The translations under genes and the position numbers were made by a program. A DNA stretch of 64,000 bases from Cymodocea nodosa (lineage: Eukaryota; Streptophyta; Magnoliopsida; Alismatales; Cymodoceaceae), in NCBI GenBank assembly GCA_036874045.1, contig CM072346.1:13306001-13370000 (forward strand). Direction: 5' to 3'. Positions within the stretch are counted from its first letter, which is position 1. Every line of letters begins with the position of its first letter. Of the stretch, positions 35,890 through 49,426 are shown piece by piece. Below the pieces are notes generated by a model. It searched no databases, was not told the DNA's origin, and was given only the letters and a program-made list of their open reading frames with translations.

Positions 35890-38800
35890 GAGCTCGGACT
35901 GCTTGGGATATGTTTTCAGAGGAGAAAAATCAAAGACACATTACCACAGGTTGTGAAGATTTGGATGGCATACTTGGAGGCGGAGTGCACTGTAAAGAAA
36001 TTACAGAAATAGGTCAGAAGTTTCTTATGGAATTTTGAAAAATAGTCATTATTGGGTAGAAGCTGCTATTGTCATAATCTAGTGGCTATACCATTGTCCT
36101 AATATGTTGCTTTCTTTTTCATGGATCTATATGCTATTATGATCCTAGTTGACAGTCATACCATTTGTAGTTGGAATTCATGCTACTATTGGCATATGAG
36201 CACTTTCTAGTAGTTTTATGACATGTAGTTTTCCAGGTGGCGTTCCAGGTATTGGTAAGACACAGCTGGGGTATGTCTTATCTCTTGTGCTTGTCTTAAT
36301 ATCTTGAGCTGCTTATTGAGCTAACTGATTATTCCTATCACACCTTACAGGATACAGCTTGCAATTAATGTCCAAATTCCTGAAGATTTTGGTGGTTTAG
36401 GTGGTAAAGCCGTTTATATAGGTAGACACTAATATCTGTATTAGTTGGTCTATGCAACATTTTCAGTTATGATTGGTAACTGCCTTTCCATGACACTAGA
36501 CACAGAAGGAAGTTTCATGGTTGAACGTGCATATCAAATTGCTCAAGCTTGTACTGAGGATATACTTGACAAATTTGTATTGAGAAAAAAGTCTTCCCAC
36601 ACATCTCAGGAACAGATGAATTCGAACAGTTTCCTGGCCAATATATTTTATTTTCGTGTATGCAGTTACACTGAGCAAATAGCTGTGATCAACCATTTAG
36701 AAAAGTTCCTTACAGAGCAAAGACATGTAAGCCTTTATTAGTTCAAAATTCTTCTAAAATTTCCATGGGATTTTTTATCTTGTAGAATTCATGTTCATTG
36801 ATATTTTGAAATTTTAAATTTCCATGGGATTTAGTCCTATATATATATATTTTTCCTAGAATTAGATATGATGGTTCACAATTTGCCATGTCATTTGATT
36901 CAATGCTTTAGATCATGCCATTTGGATCTGATTTGACAGTTTAGATTGTATCATTTTATCTATCAATTCAATGGTCTAGATCGGATCATCCAGATTTCAT
37001 CTAATTGTAGAGAATTAATCTACTTTTTATCTAATGGTTGAAATTTTATTTATGATGAATGGTTAAGATGGAGTCACCTAGATTCGATTGAATGGTTTAA
37101 ATTTCATCAATCTTGTTTTGATCATCTTGATCTAATGATTGAGGCTTGATTAACTTAAAATCTAATAGTTTAGATTAAATTTGAGATCAATAGATTAGAT
37201 TAGATCATCTAGATTACATCTAATGGTTTAGATTATACTGATTTCTCTACTCTAATTCAATAGTCATAAATGGATCTTACAAATTAGATGAATCATAGTT
37301 ATCTGATCTGCCATGTTGGAGTTTCATTAGCTCAACTTGCCTTTAGCCAATTTGGTCGTTGAATTTACTATAGTAATGGTAGAGTGGTAAAGAGATCTTT
37401 TTTTTTTTCACTTATATACAAAATAGGAGGTAATGAAAAAAGACTAGGAGACTTCTCCTACCTTTAGAGAGCTTAGATGACCTTTCTAGAAGCTCCCAAT
37501 TTGTCTTCTATGTTTGCCGCCATCATAAAACCATTATCACTCCACCCTTTCATCGTTGGATCGACTATATAGGTGCATTATTGCAACTCCCTCTTTCGTA
37601 GTTTATTTCTCTAGATTTGACTATTGGATTTAGTCAAAATTTTAATATGTTGTAGCTTACTTAACTAGTTTTCTAATGCATATTTAAAATCTAAAATCTA
37701 TCTAGTAGATTGAAAGTAATTAATCATGGAATATTTCTTTATGATTCTGCTTACTGGAGATGTACCTTATTGGGTCATCTCTTGTTATTCCCCCACGTTT
37801 GCAAATAGTTTTGGTTTTATTTCTCTCTTTTGATGTACATAACAACTTTTATAATGTAAGTTATTTCGTAACATTCTGATTAATATATTAAGAGATATGA
37901 TTTTTCAAAGTGGAATCAATGCATGCTGTTTTTTTGTTAGAGTTATGATTGAATTTAAGATTTTATCTTTCAATTCTTGTTAACCTAGCAAATATCATTG
38001 TTGTTTCATATTTTTGTTTATTGGAAGGTTGAGCCAATTTTTTAATAAAGTTTAAATGATTCGATTTCATGCTTTTTTTAAGGAGGAAAAATGCTTTCAA
38101 GTTTGGATATGTTCTTTGTCTAGTAACAAAAAACACCTTTAATTACATGTCTGCATTTCAATCTTTTTGACATAATGTATCACTCTAAGTATATATTTCA
38201 CATTTTTATATTATAGCTTGATTTTTAACCTCTATATGATTTTGTTTCATCTCAATATGATTTTCTACAATTTATTATGAATTTTTTAAGTTACTGATGT
38301 ATTTTGCATAAGTGTAAAAGTTACAATTAACATCCCCATGCTTTGACCTAATTTCATGATATTGCTAATTTTCAAATATGTAGTCTAAGATTTTTCTAAT
38401 GAATTTAAGACATTCGTCTTTTATTTTCAAGTGGAATCACATCATTTTATCAAGTAATTAAATAGATTCGAATTTTCAAACTTGATCTTAATTATAAACA
38501 ATTTATTTGCCTTTAAACATGTGCATTGAAAATGTAGTGACAATTGCACATGAAAAATGAAGTAAGAGTGCACTTTAGATTTTAAATAATGCCATCTTAT
38601 TTAATTTAAGTGCATAATTTGATTTAGTTTGCATGTTGTTTAATGCAATTTTAAATATGATTGCTAAACAAAAGTGTTTTCACAAGTGATAATATGAACG
38701 AAATAATATTGCATGACATGTGTAATGTAACAAAATAATCAAGGAGATAAATGTAATTAAATATGAATTAGTAATTAAACATGTCACATAAATATAATAT

Positions 38801-41800
38801 GGTAGTCGTCAAACAATTAATCACACACATAGTGTGCAATTTTAATAACAATGGGATGCTTTCCTTTAGTTGAAATACCTATAGGAATGCGTAAACTTTG
38901 AAAAATAACAACAAAATGTACACTTATCAGAAAATTTTAAAATCACTTCTGAATTGAAGCATTTTGAGTCTACAATTTAGAAAAAATGTGCAACAAAAAT
39001 ATTTGAATGATTAAAATGTGTAGACAAATTAAAAAAGTTGAAGGTGCAAGATAGATCTACGATAATGTTTGCTAACCAGTATAAATTTTAGAAAATCGTA
39101 AAGAAAATTATAATGATCAAAATAGTATGATTAAAAATGCATTTGAAACCTTAATGAGTCTAGTTTTAGAGAAAAATGTAAACAAAAATGTTTGAGGTTG
39201 GTTTGAGATACAATCATCACTACAATTTCAATACACATTTTTAAAAGTAGATGACCAATTTGTAATTAGGATTGAGTTTGAAAATTTGAAATTTCTTAAT
39301 TACTTTATAAAATGATGTGATTCAACTTGAAAATGAAAAATAAATGTCTTAGATTCATAAGGAAAATCTTGAATCACATATTTAAAAGTCAATAATATCA
39401 TAAAGTTAGGTCAAAACATAAAGACACTAATTGTAACTTTTGCACTTATGCAGAATACATCAGTAGTTTGAAAAATTCATAATAAATTATAGGAAAATCG
39501 TATTGGGATGAAATAAAATTGTATAGAAATTAAAAATCAGGCTATAACATAAAATGTGAAACATGCATATAGAGTGATGCATTATGTCAAAAAGATTGAA
39601 ATACAAACATGCAAATAAACGATGTCTTTGGTTAGTAGATAGAGAACACATTTAAATTTGAGAGAATTTTTTCTCTCTAAAGAAAACATAAAATCAAGTC
39701 ATTTAAGCTTTATTAGAAAGTTGACTTAATCCTCCAATAGAAAAAAATGTGAAACAACAATAATGTTTGCTAGGTTAGCAGAAACTAAAGGATAAAATCT
39801 CATATTCAATCATAACTCTAGTAAAAAAATAGTATGCACTAATTTCACTTTGGAAAATCATATCTTCTAATTGGAATGCTATGAAATAACTTACACTATA
39901 AAGTTTTTTGAGCACATTAAAAAAGAAAAATAAAGGCAAACTATTTACAAACATGGAGAGAATAACAAGGGTGGTTGGATTAGGTGTATCTTTGGTGAGT
40001 AGAATCATAGAGAAATATTTCATGATTAATAACTTTTGATTTGTTAAATGAATTTCAGAGTTTAGATATGTGTTGGAAAGTTAGTTAAGTGGGCTACAAA
40101 AAAAAAAAATGCAGGAATACACCTATACAATTGGTCCAGTGACATCTAATGACGTGAGGGTAGAGTAGTTGTAGTTTGATGGTAGTAGGTGGTGACAATG
40201 TACATAGAAGATGAGTTAAAAACTTCTAAAAATGTCGTTTGAACTCTCTAAAGGTGAGGTAAATCTCTTAGTCTTTTTTCTTACCTCCTTTGTATAAGTG
40301 GAGAAAAAAGATTCCCTTGCTACTTTGGTCGTTATGGTAAATTTGGTGACTAGATTAACTAAGGGTAAATTGAACTAGTAGAGCTTTGGTGTGGCAAATC
40401 AAATGGTTGAGATTTATTTGATCTATGAGATCTATTTATGATTATTAGATTAGGGAGGAAAAATTAATAATTGCATGATTTGAACTGTCAAATATGATCT
40501 AATTGAATCGGTTAATCTCAGATCTAATCTAATATGTTAGATTTTAAGTTAATCAAACTTCAGTAATTAGATTGAGATAATCAAAATGAAGTTGATGAAA
40601 TCTAAATCATTCAATTAGATTTAGGTGACTTCATCTTGGTCATTTATTATAGATGAAATCTCAGTTGTTAGATAAAAAATAGATTAATTTTCTATCATCG
40701 GATGAGATCTAAATGATTCAATCTAGATTGTCAAATTGGTAAATGAGATAGTGTAATTTGAATCGTTAGATATGTCATGATTTAGAGTATTAAATCAAAT
40801 GACGTAGTAAATTATGAATAATTGGATTTGATTTTAGGAAAAAAAAAAGGATTAATGATGTGATAGCCACATGACAGATTCACTGTCACGTGTTAACACT
40901 TGATTTATTGAAAATATTGATAATCAAAATAACTCACCAATAGAAGAGCACCATATGGTAGTGACATGATGCGCACATAGTAATGACATGACATGCCCAC
41001 ATAACAATGATGTGACATATCTATATGACAAATCATTGTCATGTGTCCTGTTATGAGATAATAGAAGTTGATGTAGATCAACTAGTTAATAAGTTGTCAT
41101 GTGATGGGTCCATGTTGATGTGATAGCTACATGACACTAAATGAGTCTATCCTAAAAATTGAATTTTTGAGTACAAGAGGTAAAATTTGAACTCTTGGCC
41201 TTTTAGTTCAAAAGAGAAACTTATGAATGGGTTATCAAATATAATTATTTATTTACCTTATATTTATTAATAATAGGTTATTCAAGTTTAATCAAAGGGT
41301 GATGAACTTTTAAGCTTACAAAAAGTAGGGAATGAGTTTTTTAGACTTCAACAAAGGTGAGTATGGATTCTAAGATCTAAAGAGAAAAATTCACGAGTTG
41401 TTGAGCACCTGAGGGAAATTATGAGTCACAGGGCCTGCGCGTGAGGTTAATGAGCCGTGGAACTTATGCCTAGAAATAGTTGGGTTTTTTAGACTCAAAC
41501 AAAAGGGAATGATCCTTAGGCTTGAAAAGAGATAAAAATGAATTTATGAACTTGGACAAGAGATAAGACAAGCTATAGGGCTCAAAAGAGAAAGTATTAG
41601 GTTGTAGGGAGAGCTTGAAATGAGAGGTATTAACAAATAACATTAGATGTATAAGGTGGGTTGTTAGCTTATTGTATTACATTTAGTGTAGGGCTTAAGC
41701 AAAATTTGCTTAAAGAGTAGATGTACCCATTATGGACCACTATAAATCTTGTTCTTGTGCCCTGCTCATTTTATTTCATGTTGTTTATTATTTTATATTT

Positions 41801-44800
41801 TTATTTAGCTTTTGCATCATATATTTGTTGTAGCCAATTGCTTGTCAAAGAAGTCGAAAGGAGATTTCAAGTTGAGGGTCGATCATTTCATTTGATGATT
41901 GGGATTTAGATGAGATCATCACACCACATGAGAATGCCTTGGTCATTTCTCTTGGATGGAACAGGTAGAATCAAATTCTAGGACTTCCTTTTATACTTTG
42001 AAAGTAAATGAATTACTTTCCCTCACTTTCTTTTATAAGAAATATATATATAAACACCTATATTTTGCTTGGTTGTAGGAAATTCAATTTCCTTAAATTC
42101 CTTCCTCTTAGATTCTTTGTGTACGTAAACCTTTCTCTTGAGTTAAAAAGGGTAGGTGCCCTTTAGGCATTCAAAGTTTCAAAGGTCCTATGGAGCTATA
42201 GGATGGTTGCCCATTATACCACTAGTCGAACATCATTTTTGCCAATGGAGAGGAGGCACTCATCTTGATGGTGCTTACATAATTAAGAGAACTATGAAGA
42301 GGATGCCTAAGAAAGCAGAGACTTCTAAGGGATGGCCTATATGGAGATGTAGATTCATATCATCACACAAAGCAAAGGTTGGTCTAGTAGCAGATGAAGA
42401 ATATCCATAGTCAGTCACTAGAGGACCTAGTGTGCTGATGGCTAGATGTCTTGCACTTCAATTGCAACAAAGGGAAACTCTCTCCTAATTAAGAGGGACC
42501 TTATCTTGTTAACAAAGTCATTTGTTAAGTACTATTGTCTTTGAAGATTGTTGATCAAGTAGGGAGAGGGAAAATTTATTCCTAGGATCTGAAATATTTA
42601 TGATTTAGGGAAATATTTTGTATAGCACATTATAATTGTTAAGATCAGAATTGCTTTACTAGAGAGAGAGTGAATAGTAAATATTATAAGTTTAATTAAT
42701 TTAATTACAATTGCATCAGATTTTTTAAACTAATATCAAATTGATTTATAATATAGACAAAATATGCACAAAATAATAAATGCAGTCATAACAGTGCATA
42801 AAGAATTTTTATAATGATTTCACAATTGTACACGTCCATTCCACAAGGTAAGCTTGTGCTTTTTACTAATTCTATTATTTTTGGTGTTATTCTAGGTTAA
42901 CACTCAACCTTTTTACAATTGATGCTTTTTCAGAATGAGTACTCAACCATTACAATTCAACTCTTTAATCCTAACGGAGTTACACATGTGTTTTCATGTC
43001 AAAACACGCCAAACCAACACTCACACTTTAATCTTAAAGGAGTACACCATTTGTTTTAGGGTCAAAACACTCTAAACCCATACTTCTTAATCCCATAGAA
43101 GTTCCTTGCATTTTTAGATATAAACCAACACCTCCCTAATCACGAAGGAGCCTTCTCACACTATCGGTGAGGAAACAACACTTTATACAATACAAAACAC
43201 TTGAAGAAATTAAAGCATTGTAAACTTACAACCCAAAAAATATTGCTCTTGCTCTAAGGAATTTGATTTTGGCTTGAGCACAAAGGGAAAGCAGATGATT
43301 GTGATGTTTTGAAGTAGAGCAAAGTTGAAAAGTTTGTCAAGGGTGTAAGAGAGTTTTGTGAGTACAAGAGAGATTTTCCAGTCATACGGGTCATTGAATT
43401 TATAGAGAGGAATGTGTAAGGTCGGCTCTATTGGCTAGTTTTTTGGTCAAAATGAATTAACTTTTTAGGTCTCGTTAATTTGTTCTACTGTAATGGCTAG
43501 TTTTTGGGGTTTGATGGATATTGACTGGTAATCTGTTCTATTTATCTGAAATCTTCAGTTCTAATATTTGCATGGAATGGATACCTGATATACAGAAACA
43601 TTGCTTTGATTTGGAGTTAAGCTCAAATTGTATCTAAGGTGTTCTTGAACAGTAATCCTACAGGTTAGTCCGAATTTTACTGTTTATCTTGTGTGCAAAA
43701 TGGATATCTAAAATGTAGAAATGTTGGTCCATTCTGGGGTTAAGATATTGGGAAATTGGGCTACCTAAAATTTGGTGTCTGTCCTACAAGTCCATTATTT
43801 TCTGTTTCTTAAAAGCTTGAAACGGGCATCTAATTTGTCAGATCATTGATCTGTTTGGACTTAAAGGGAATCTCTATCAGCATTTGATCCATATAAGGGA
43901 TAATCTTTCTAGTCAAGATTACCTAAGTGATGACTTTTTCCTTAAAGGGTTTAGGATTGCAATTCTTTAAGTCTTCTATCTGCTGTGCTATACTTGCTCT
44001 TTAATATTCTTTGAGTCTTCTTGTTTCTTTTTCTTCTTCTTCAAGCTTTGTGCTTTTGCAAAGGTCTATTAAGTTTTGTAAAGGAACAAAATTGGAGAGG
44101 ACATACCTCGTCAATGATTTCTTGCAAATCAACGAAATGTAGGCTTGGTTCTTCCTTAATACTTAGTGTGAAGACCTTGATCCTTGAATGATGCCTACTA
44201 AGGGCTAACCATCAAAGACCTTAACCCTTGAATGATATTTGGCAAGGGTTAGTTGTCTTAACCATTGACTGCTTTGGGTGTGGGAAATGAAGATGACAAC
44301 TTTTGAATGATGTTTGATAAGGGCTGACCATTCTTAATTGTCTATAGCTTTGGGTTAAGAGGGTGAAGACCTCAACCCTCAAGCAAGGTTTAATGGTGTT
44401 GATTTCCTTTAACCATTGATAACTTTAGATGAGGAATCAAATAGGCCATCATCAAGTCTTGTGACTTCTTTATGGCCTGATCTAATGCTAGACAGTACTT
44501 CTACATGCTTGGGTTCATTGGCAGGACACACCTTTATGCCTTCTATGCTAAATGTATACTCTAGAAGTTTTCTAGTAGAGGCTTTGAAGATGCACTTGTT
44601 AAGGATAAGTTGAATCTTGTATTTGTACAAACAATTGAGGAACTTGAAGCATGCCAAATAGTCTTTAGGTCCTCAAGATTTTGTAATCATTCCATACATA
44701 TAAACCTACACTTCTTTGTGCATCAAGTTGTGGAACAATACTATCATTACTATTTAGTAGGTTTTTTTTTCTTTCTTTCTTTAAGGTGACATTCTATGGA

Positions 44801-47800
44801 TACTCAAACAGCTTAGTGTACATCAAAAGTATCTATGTAAGTGATAACGGGTGATACTCCATAGACACTCAAACAGTCTGGTATACACTAAGAGTATCTA
44901 TAAAGGTAAAAGTTTGCAAGAGTAGACCTTCCTAAATACTTAGAAGGGCATTCTCTTAGAATTTGATCTTATATACCATACACTTTGTCTCTTAGACATT
45001 TCCAACTAGTTGGGAGTACCTAAGTGGCCCCATCCACCAACTTGATTGAGAGTATTGATAGAAGCAAGACTTGCAATGTTGGTACATAGTTTTTAGGTAG
45101 GTACACACACCTACTGCTTGCTTATGTCTAAGCAGAGTCAATATTACTGCCTATAGGCATTGCATGAGAACTTTCTAGGTAGTCATCCATCCTGATTTTT
45201 CTTTTACCCAAATGTGGTTAACTTCAGAGTTCTTACAGGAGTGGGTCTTTAGTAGTAGGTGTAAATGCACCTTACTATTTGGTAGGTTGCTTTTACATTC
45301 TTTAGCTCAAAGAGCCTAACTCAATAGTAGAAGATGCCTGAAGGTGTAATAAACATGCTCTTCTCTTGAAGGTTGTGATTTGTTTGTAGTTTGAGAATCT
45401 GCCCATGAATGACATGTTATGTCTAATTGTGTTGCCAGCCAAGATGTCGATGTGCAATAATGTGAAATCATCCTTAGGGTTGGCCTCTTTTAGGTCTCTA
45501 TAATTGATGAACATTTTGAACTTACCATCTGACTATGTTTTCTAACCATTTTAGGTACAAGATCTCCTTCAAGAAATTTAATCGAATTGCTTCATGATCT
45601 CCTTTTTAAGTTTAAGAAGTCATTTAGGGTGTCATCTCTTGAGTTTCTACTTAATTGGCTTGGTGCATGACTTTAATAGTAGATGTCGGACCTTTATCTT
45701 AATGTCATGCCAAACATATCATCATAACTTCAGGCAAAGAAGGAGATGAATTGATCTCTCAACTCTGCAACTAGCTTGTTGTTGATGTAAAGTTTTTTGA
45801 TTTATATGCTATATTGATGTTAAGTTTTTTGATTTTATATGCTATGTTAATGTTGATGACTTCAATTTCTTCCTCAACATGTAGATCTATGTCTTCCAAC
45901 TCGTTGAAGAACTATAGGTCGGAACTCTAAGGTTTTGCTAGAGGAGTTAGTTCCACCCTTCTTGGGTGCACCTTTGGAGGTTGAGTCTAAATGAGTATTG
46001 AGTAATGAGGAACCATTATCCTCACTAGCTTAGGTTTCACTTGAGAGACATGATGTCACCCACAAATAGAGAAGAAAAGGGATGTGTATTAGTTGAGGGT
46101 TTGTTCAAGCACTGATGGTCAAGTAAAGGAAAGAAAGTCCCTTACATAACAACTTTGTAGATCAAGGTTTAAAAGAGTTACTTAGTGATTTTGGGCTCTT
46201 GGATGGAAAGGTGCTTGTTGGGAGATGTGTGAATGGAATTAAAAGGCATAAATTGGTATAGTCACTCCTAATTCAAATATTTGATCTGTATGGACCAATG
46301 AGATTGAAGCATTAATAAGTTTTAGGAAAATTTAGACTAAAATACCCTATCACGTTTGATCTACTTTCGGATCCCATTCCTGGTAACAATCCCTAGATTC
46401 CTCATCTGAAATACATGCTAGGTTCACCCTCCTGTGATCCATTTGATCTATAAGGTGTTTTTTTGGGAGACTTGGGTCTGATATTCATTGGGACTTGAAT
46501 TGTTGATTTGTCATGAAACATGGTGTGTCTAGAGTTTGATGAACAACCTTCACAACAACACTAGAATTCTGTCAATTGGAGATCACTGGGTAGGTTTAAA
46601 AAGGGTCAAAGTTTGGGGTGAAATGAGGGTTTTTAAGCATTTAGGGAAATTTTGTGGTGTAGTTGAGTTGATGTGTGGTGGTCCAAGGGCACAGAGGGGG
46701 TTTGACAACATTCTAGAGCACTGGGGAGCTAAAGCAATATAGGATCTTGTGGGTGTGACATTCAGTTGCCAGGATGAGGTGTCTACTCAAGCAGCAAGCA
46801 ATGCTACATTGCACCATTCTGTAAATTCGTGGGATTCAGATTTTAGAATTTACAAGTCCTTTGATGTGGGCTGATTAATACTTTCTGATTTTCAGTATTT
46901 TTTTACATTGCTGTCTTATGATTCTGCAGGTGAAGATCATTGTAATTGATAGTATCAGTTTCCATTTCCGTCAAGATTTTGATAATTTAGCTCTTAGGAC
47001 TCGGGTACTTGGTGAAATGTCTTTGAAGCTGATGAAAGTTGCTAAATGTTTTAATCTGGCAGTAAGTATTGGAAAGAGAATATTGTTATCTGTTTTCTTG
47101 CTTTTCATTATTTTCTATCGACTTTCCATGTAAATGTCTCTTGCTGCTATTTTAAGTGTTTAGGGTTTTGCTTAATTCAGCTATTGTTTGGCCATATCTT
47201 CTAGCAACAGTTCAACATTCATTGGGAAGTATAATTCACTTATTTCAATATGATATCAAATGTATATTTATTTTGGATTATAATTGGCTTACTGGAAAGA
47301 GTCATTTAGGAAATCATAAGAGTATCAATAGTATTGAGCTATAAATAGTTTGTGTATTGCGTACAATTGCATTGTTACTTTGTATTTCACTATAAATTGT
47401 TTGTGAATGTTGTGTTTTGAACATGATCTCTCAAGTAATGCTTAAAGTACATATCAGATATTATTCAGTACTTTAACAGGCAATCACCAATTATATTCTA
47501 TATTAGATTTTTGCTTTTGCATTTTTATTTTTACACGTTAATGAAGGCATCATCTTTAAAATGTCTATTATGCTTTTCACTAGATTAACATGTTTATATC
47601 TTGAACTATCATTTAGTATTTGAGTCTCACTTTGGTTCCTTAAATTTAAATACATCACATTGATACCTTGAGCTTCTTATGTTATTCAAGTTAATACTTC
47701 CATTAGGATCTCATTAATTTTATAATAAATTTAGATAAAGTTGCTCGTCTTCATTTGTAAGTTGTTACTTGATTTAGTAAGTTTATGATTAAAGGAGTTT

Positions 47801-49426
47801 AATTGTGACCTAGATGTGTTGATGCATGACTTGAATCATAATTGTTGACCTATGATATACCAAACAGAATGGGTATATGTTCCTTGTTTTGGAACTTCTG
47901 TGTTGGATTGTGGTATCATTTTATACTAGTATGTTGAGGAAGGTGTTTCAGAACTGATGAAGTAGCATATATTTTCTCCCACTATGACTTTTAATTATTC
48001 AACCTTTTTTGTATGTTGGGAGGCCTCAAGAAAGATGCCCAAACTTACGAAACACACAGCATTTCCTCTCCAAACCCATTAGTTTTAATTATCAAGTCAC
48101 ATATGCACGTAGCATTTTCTTCTTTTCACCTTCGACAAATCTGTCCCTTCATCCCATTCCTTTTCTTGTACAATAGCAAGAATAGTCAAAAACCACTGAA
48201 GCTTCAAATTTCCTTCTTTCACCCTTCTCCCTATAGAGAAATTTATATAAAAATCATACCAAAATCAGCCCAATTTCTAGTTTTGCATTTTACTATTGAA
48301 TTTGATTTTTTTTGTTCCATGATAGCATTCCAACTAAACCTACCCAAATCATTCCATACAATTTATTAATCTATGTTCCATAATAACTTGTTCCACATTT
48401 TGACCTATTCCACATTCTTGATAACCTTATTGTTGGGATAAAAAGAAAATTCTGATGGCTGATTGAATTTGTAACCTGAATTAGATTATTTGACTTATAT
48501 TTCTGTTTATTTATGGCGTAAATCACAACTGCATACCATCTAAAAAAATTGTTGACAATTTTTGAATTTGTGACCTCGATGACATTATGAGTGACATGAA
48601 CGGAGGCTGATTTTCAACAGGAAGAGGAGGGTATAATGGAAATTTTATGCCAAAATATAAAGATGTTATCAAAATAAAATTAGAGTGATAAAATCTAACC
48701 TTAGGCTATTAAAAGGAGAATCTGTCATAGTTGAAGTTACAAGCATGAAATTTATTTTTTTCATTCTGAAATGGATATATGAGTATTCTGCAATTTTGTT
48801 CTGATACCATGCTCTACTGTAGGTTTGGTAATAGGGTGTCCTTAGTCTTGATTTTTTTTTTTTTTCCTGATATCTTCACTAGTTTGTTTTTTAATCTGCA
48901 GGTGGTTCTCTTAAACCAAGTAACCACAAAATTTACGGAAGGCTCATTCCGTTTGACTCTTGCACTAGGTAATGTAGCATGCACAGTTGCCCTTTCTCAC
49001 AGAAATTGTACGAGCTTTAAATCTTTTGGGATATTTTTAAGAACCGTCTCATGTTCTATCCAATGAATCATCTTTGTTACGTCCTTTTTTCTCCAACATC
49101 TAATTTCCGCATTCTACCAATATGAAAAATGTGTTGGACTATTTTTATCTTTTCTTGAAGCAAGATGGAGCAGATATTTTTAGCATTTGCAATTGCATCT
49201 CTTAATGTTGATTTTAGCTTCATGGCCATCATATTTCCTTTGCTTGATAGGTGACAGTTGGTCTCATGCATGCACAAATCGAGTCATTTTGTACTGGAAT
49301 GGCAATGAACGCTATGCTTATATTGACAAGTCGCCTTCTCTTCGATCAGCATCATCAGCCTTCTGTGTTACATGGAGAGGGATTCGTGATGTGGTTTCAT
49401 CACACAAGAGAGTTAGGTTGATGTGA
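35890..49426 (+). CDS. RAD51C: RAD51C, DNA repair RecA-family ATPase (N-terminal exon not found)
   Basis: Seven exons join in phase at GT-AG sites: 35890-36012, 36237-36270, 36351-36421, 36500-36726, 46930-47061, 48902-48968 and 49251-49426 (TGA). They give 275 residues. The order of motifs is [25 protein letters not shown], Walker [44 protein letters not shown], Walker B IIVIDS followed by [17 protein letters not shown], and a basic C-terminus KRVRLM. RAD51C is a RAD51 paralogue acting in the nucleus in the BCDX2 and CX3 complexes, in homologous recombination and meiosis. Plant RAD51C proteins are roughly 70-110 residues longer at the N-terminus, so one or two exons are missing. The fourth recognised intron is 10.2 kb and full of mobile DNA. 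The exons found have no stops or frameshifts. Confidence 0.93.
36850..40849. repeat. Giant foldback (about 1.7-kb inverted arms) in a RAD51C intron
   Basis: The arm 36850-38550 is the reverse complement, with moderate divergence, of about 39215-40849. Matching points include GTCATTTGATT (36890) with the complement at 40795, TAATCATG.AATATTTCT (37720/40025), GTTTGCAAATAGTTT (37797/39950) and a long match at 38281-38480 with 39270-39480. About 0.65 kb lies between the arms. The outer parts of the arms contain many short GATCTAGATT/TCTAATGGTT-like subrepeats. No transposase is seen. It could be a non-autonomous foldback or MULE-type element. Confidence 0.8.
40850..42150. other. Intronic DNA with short CACATGACA-like repeats
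   Basis: Between about 40860 and 41150, variants of GTGACATG / CACATGACA recur many times on both strands. No gene is seen. The rest is unassigned AT-rich intron. Confidence 0.35.
42420..42610 (+). pseudogene. Gypsy integrase C-terminal fragment
   Basis: The plus-strand reading KLSPN, stop, [10 protein letters not shown]...[14 protein letters not shown] matches the KLxPxWEGPYxVxxV block near the end of gypsy integrases, and is followed by a ..LKYL..F-like tail. The upstream open frame 42156-42410 may be part of the same element but is not recognisable. Confidence 0.5.
42611..44400. other. Intronic DNA, probably LTR-derived
   Basis: No coding sequence is recognised. At 42950-43140 units like TTTAATCCTAA(C/A)GGAGT...GTCAAAACAC repeat about every 60 bases, which could be part of an LTR or leader. 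Confidence 0.3.
44409..46060 (-). pseudogene. Gypsy reverse transcriptase, minus strand, split by a dispersed repeat
   Basis: From right to left on the minus strand the readings are [17 protein letters not shown] (about 45540-45590), then [20 protein letters not shown] and [11 protein letters not shown] (45302-45514), then after the inserted repeat [19 protein letters not shown] and [13 protein letters not shown] (44480-44657). These are consecutive blocks of the gypsy reverse transcriptase. The catalytic YADD region is lost at the insertion. The fragment is antisense to RAD51C. Confidence 0.65.
44785..45290 (+). repeat. Dispersed repeat of about 490 bp, copy 2, inserted in a gypsy RT
   Basis: Matches 5095-5580 (see that entry for landmarks). 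It separates two parts of one reverse transcriptase domain, so it inserted after the gypsy element. Being alone and non-coding, it could be a solo LTR. Confidence 0.6.
46061..46929. other. Right end of the large RAD51C intron
   Basis: No coding region is recognised. The 68-codon frame at 46536-46742 has no recognised product. The intron ends with a T-rich tract and TTCTGCAG. Confidence 0.4.
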
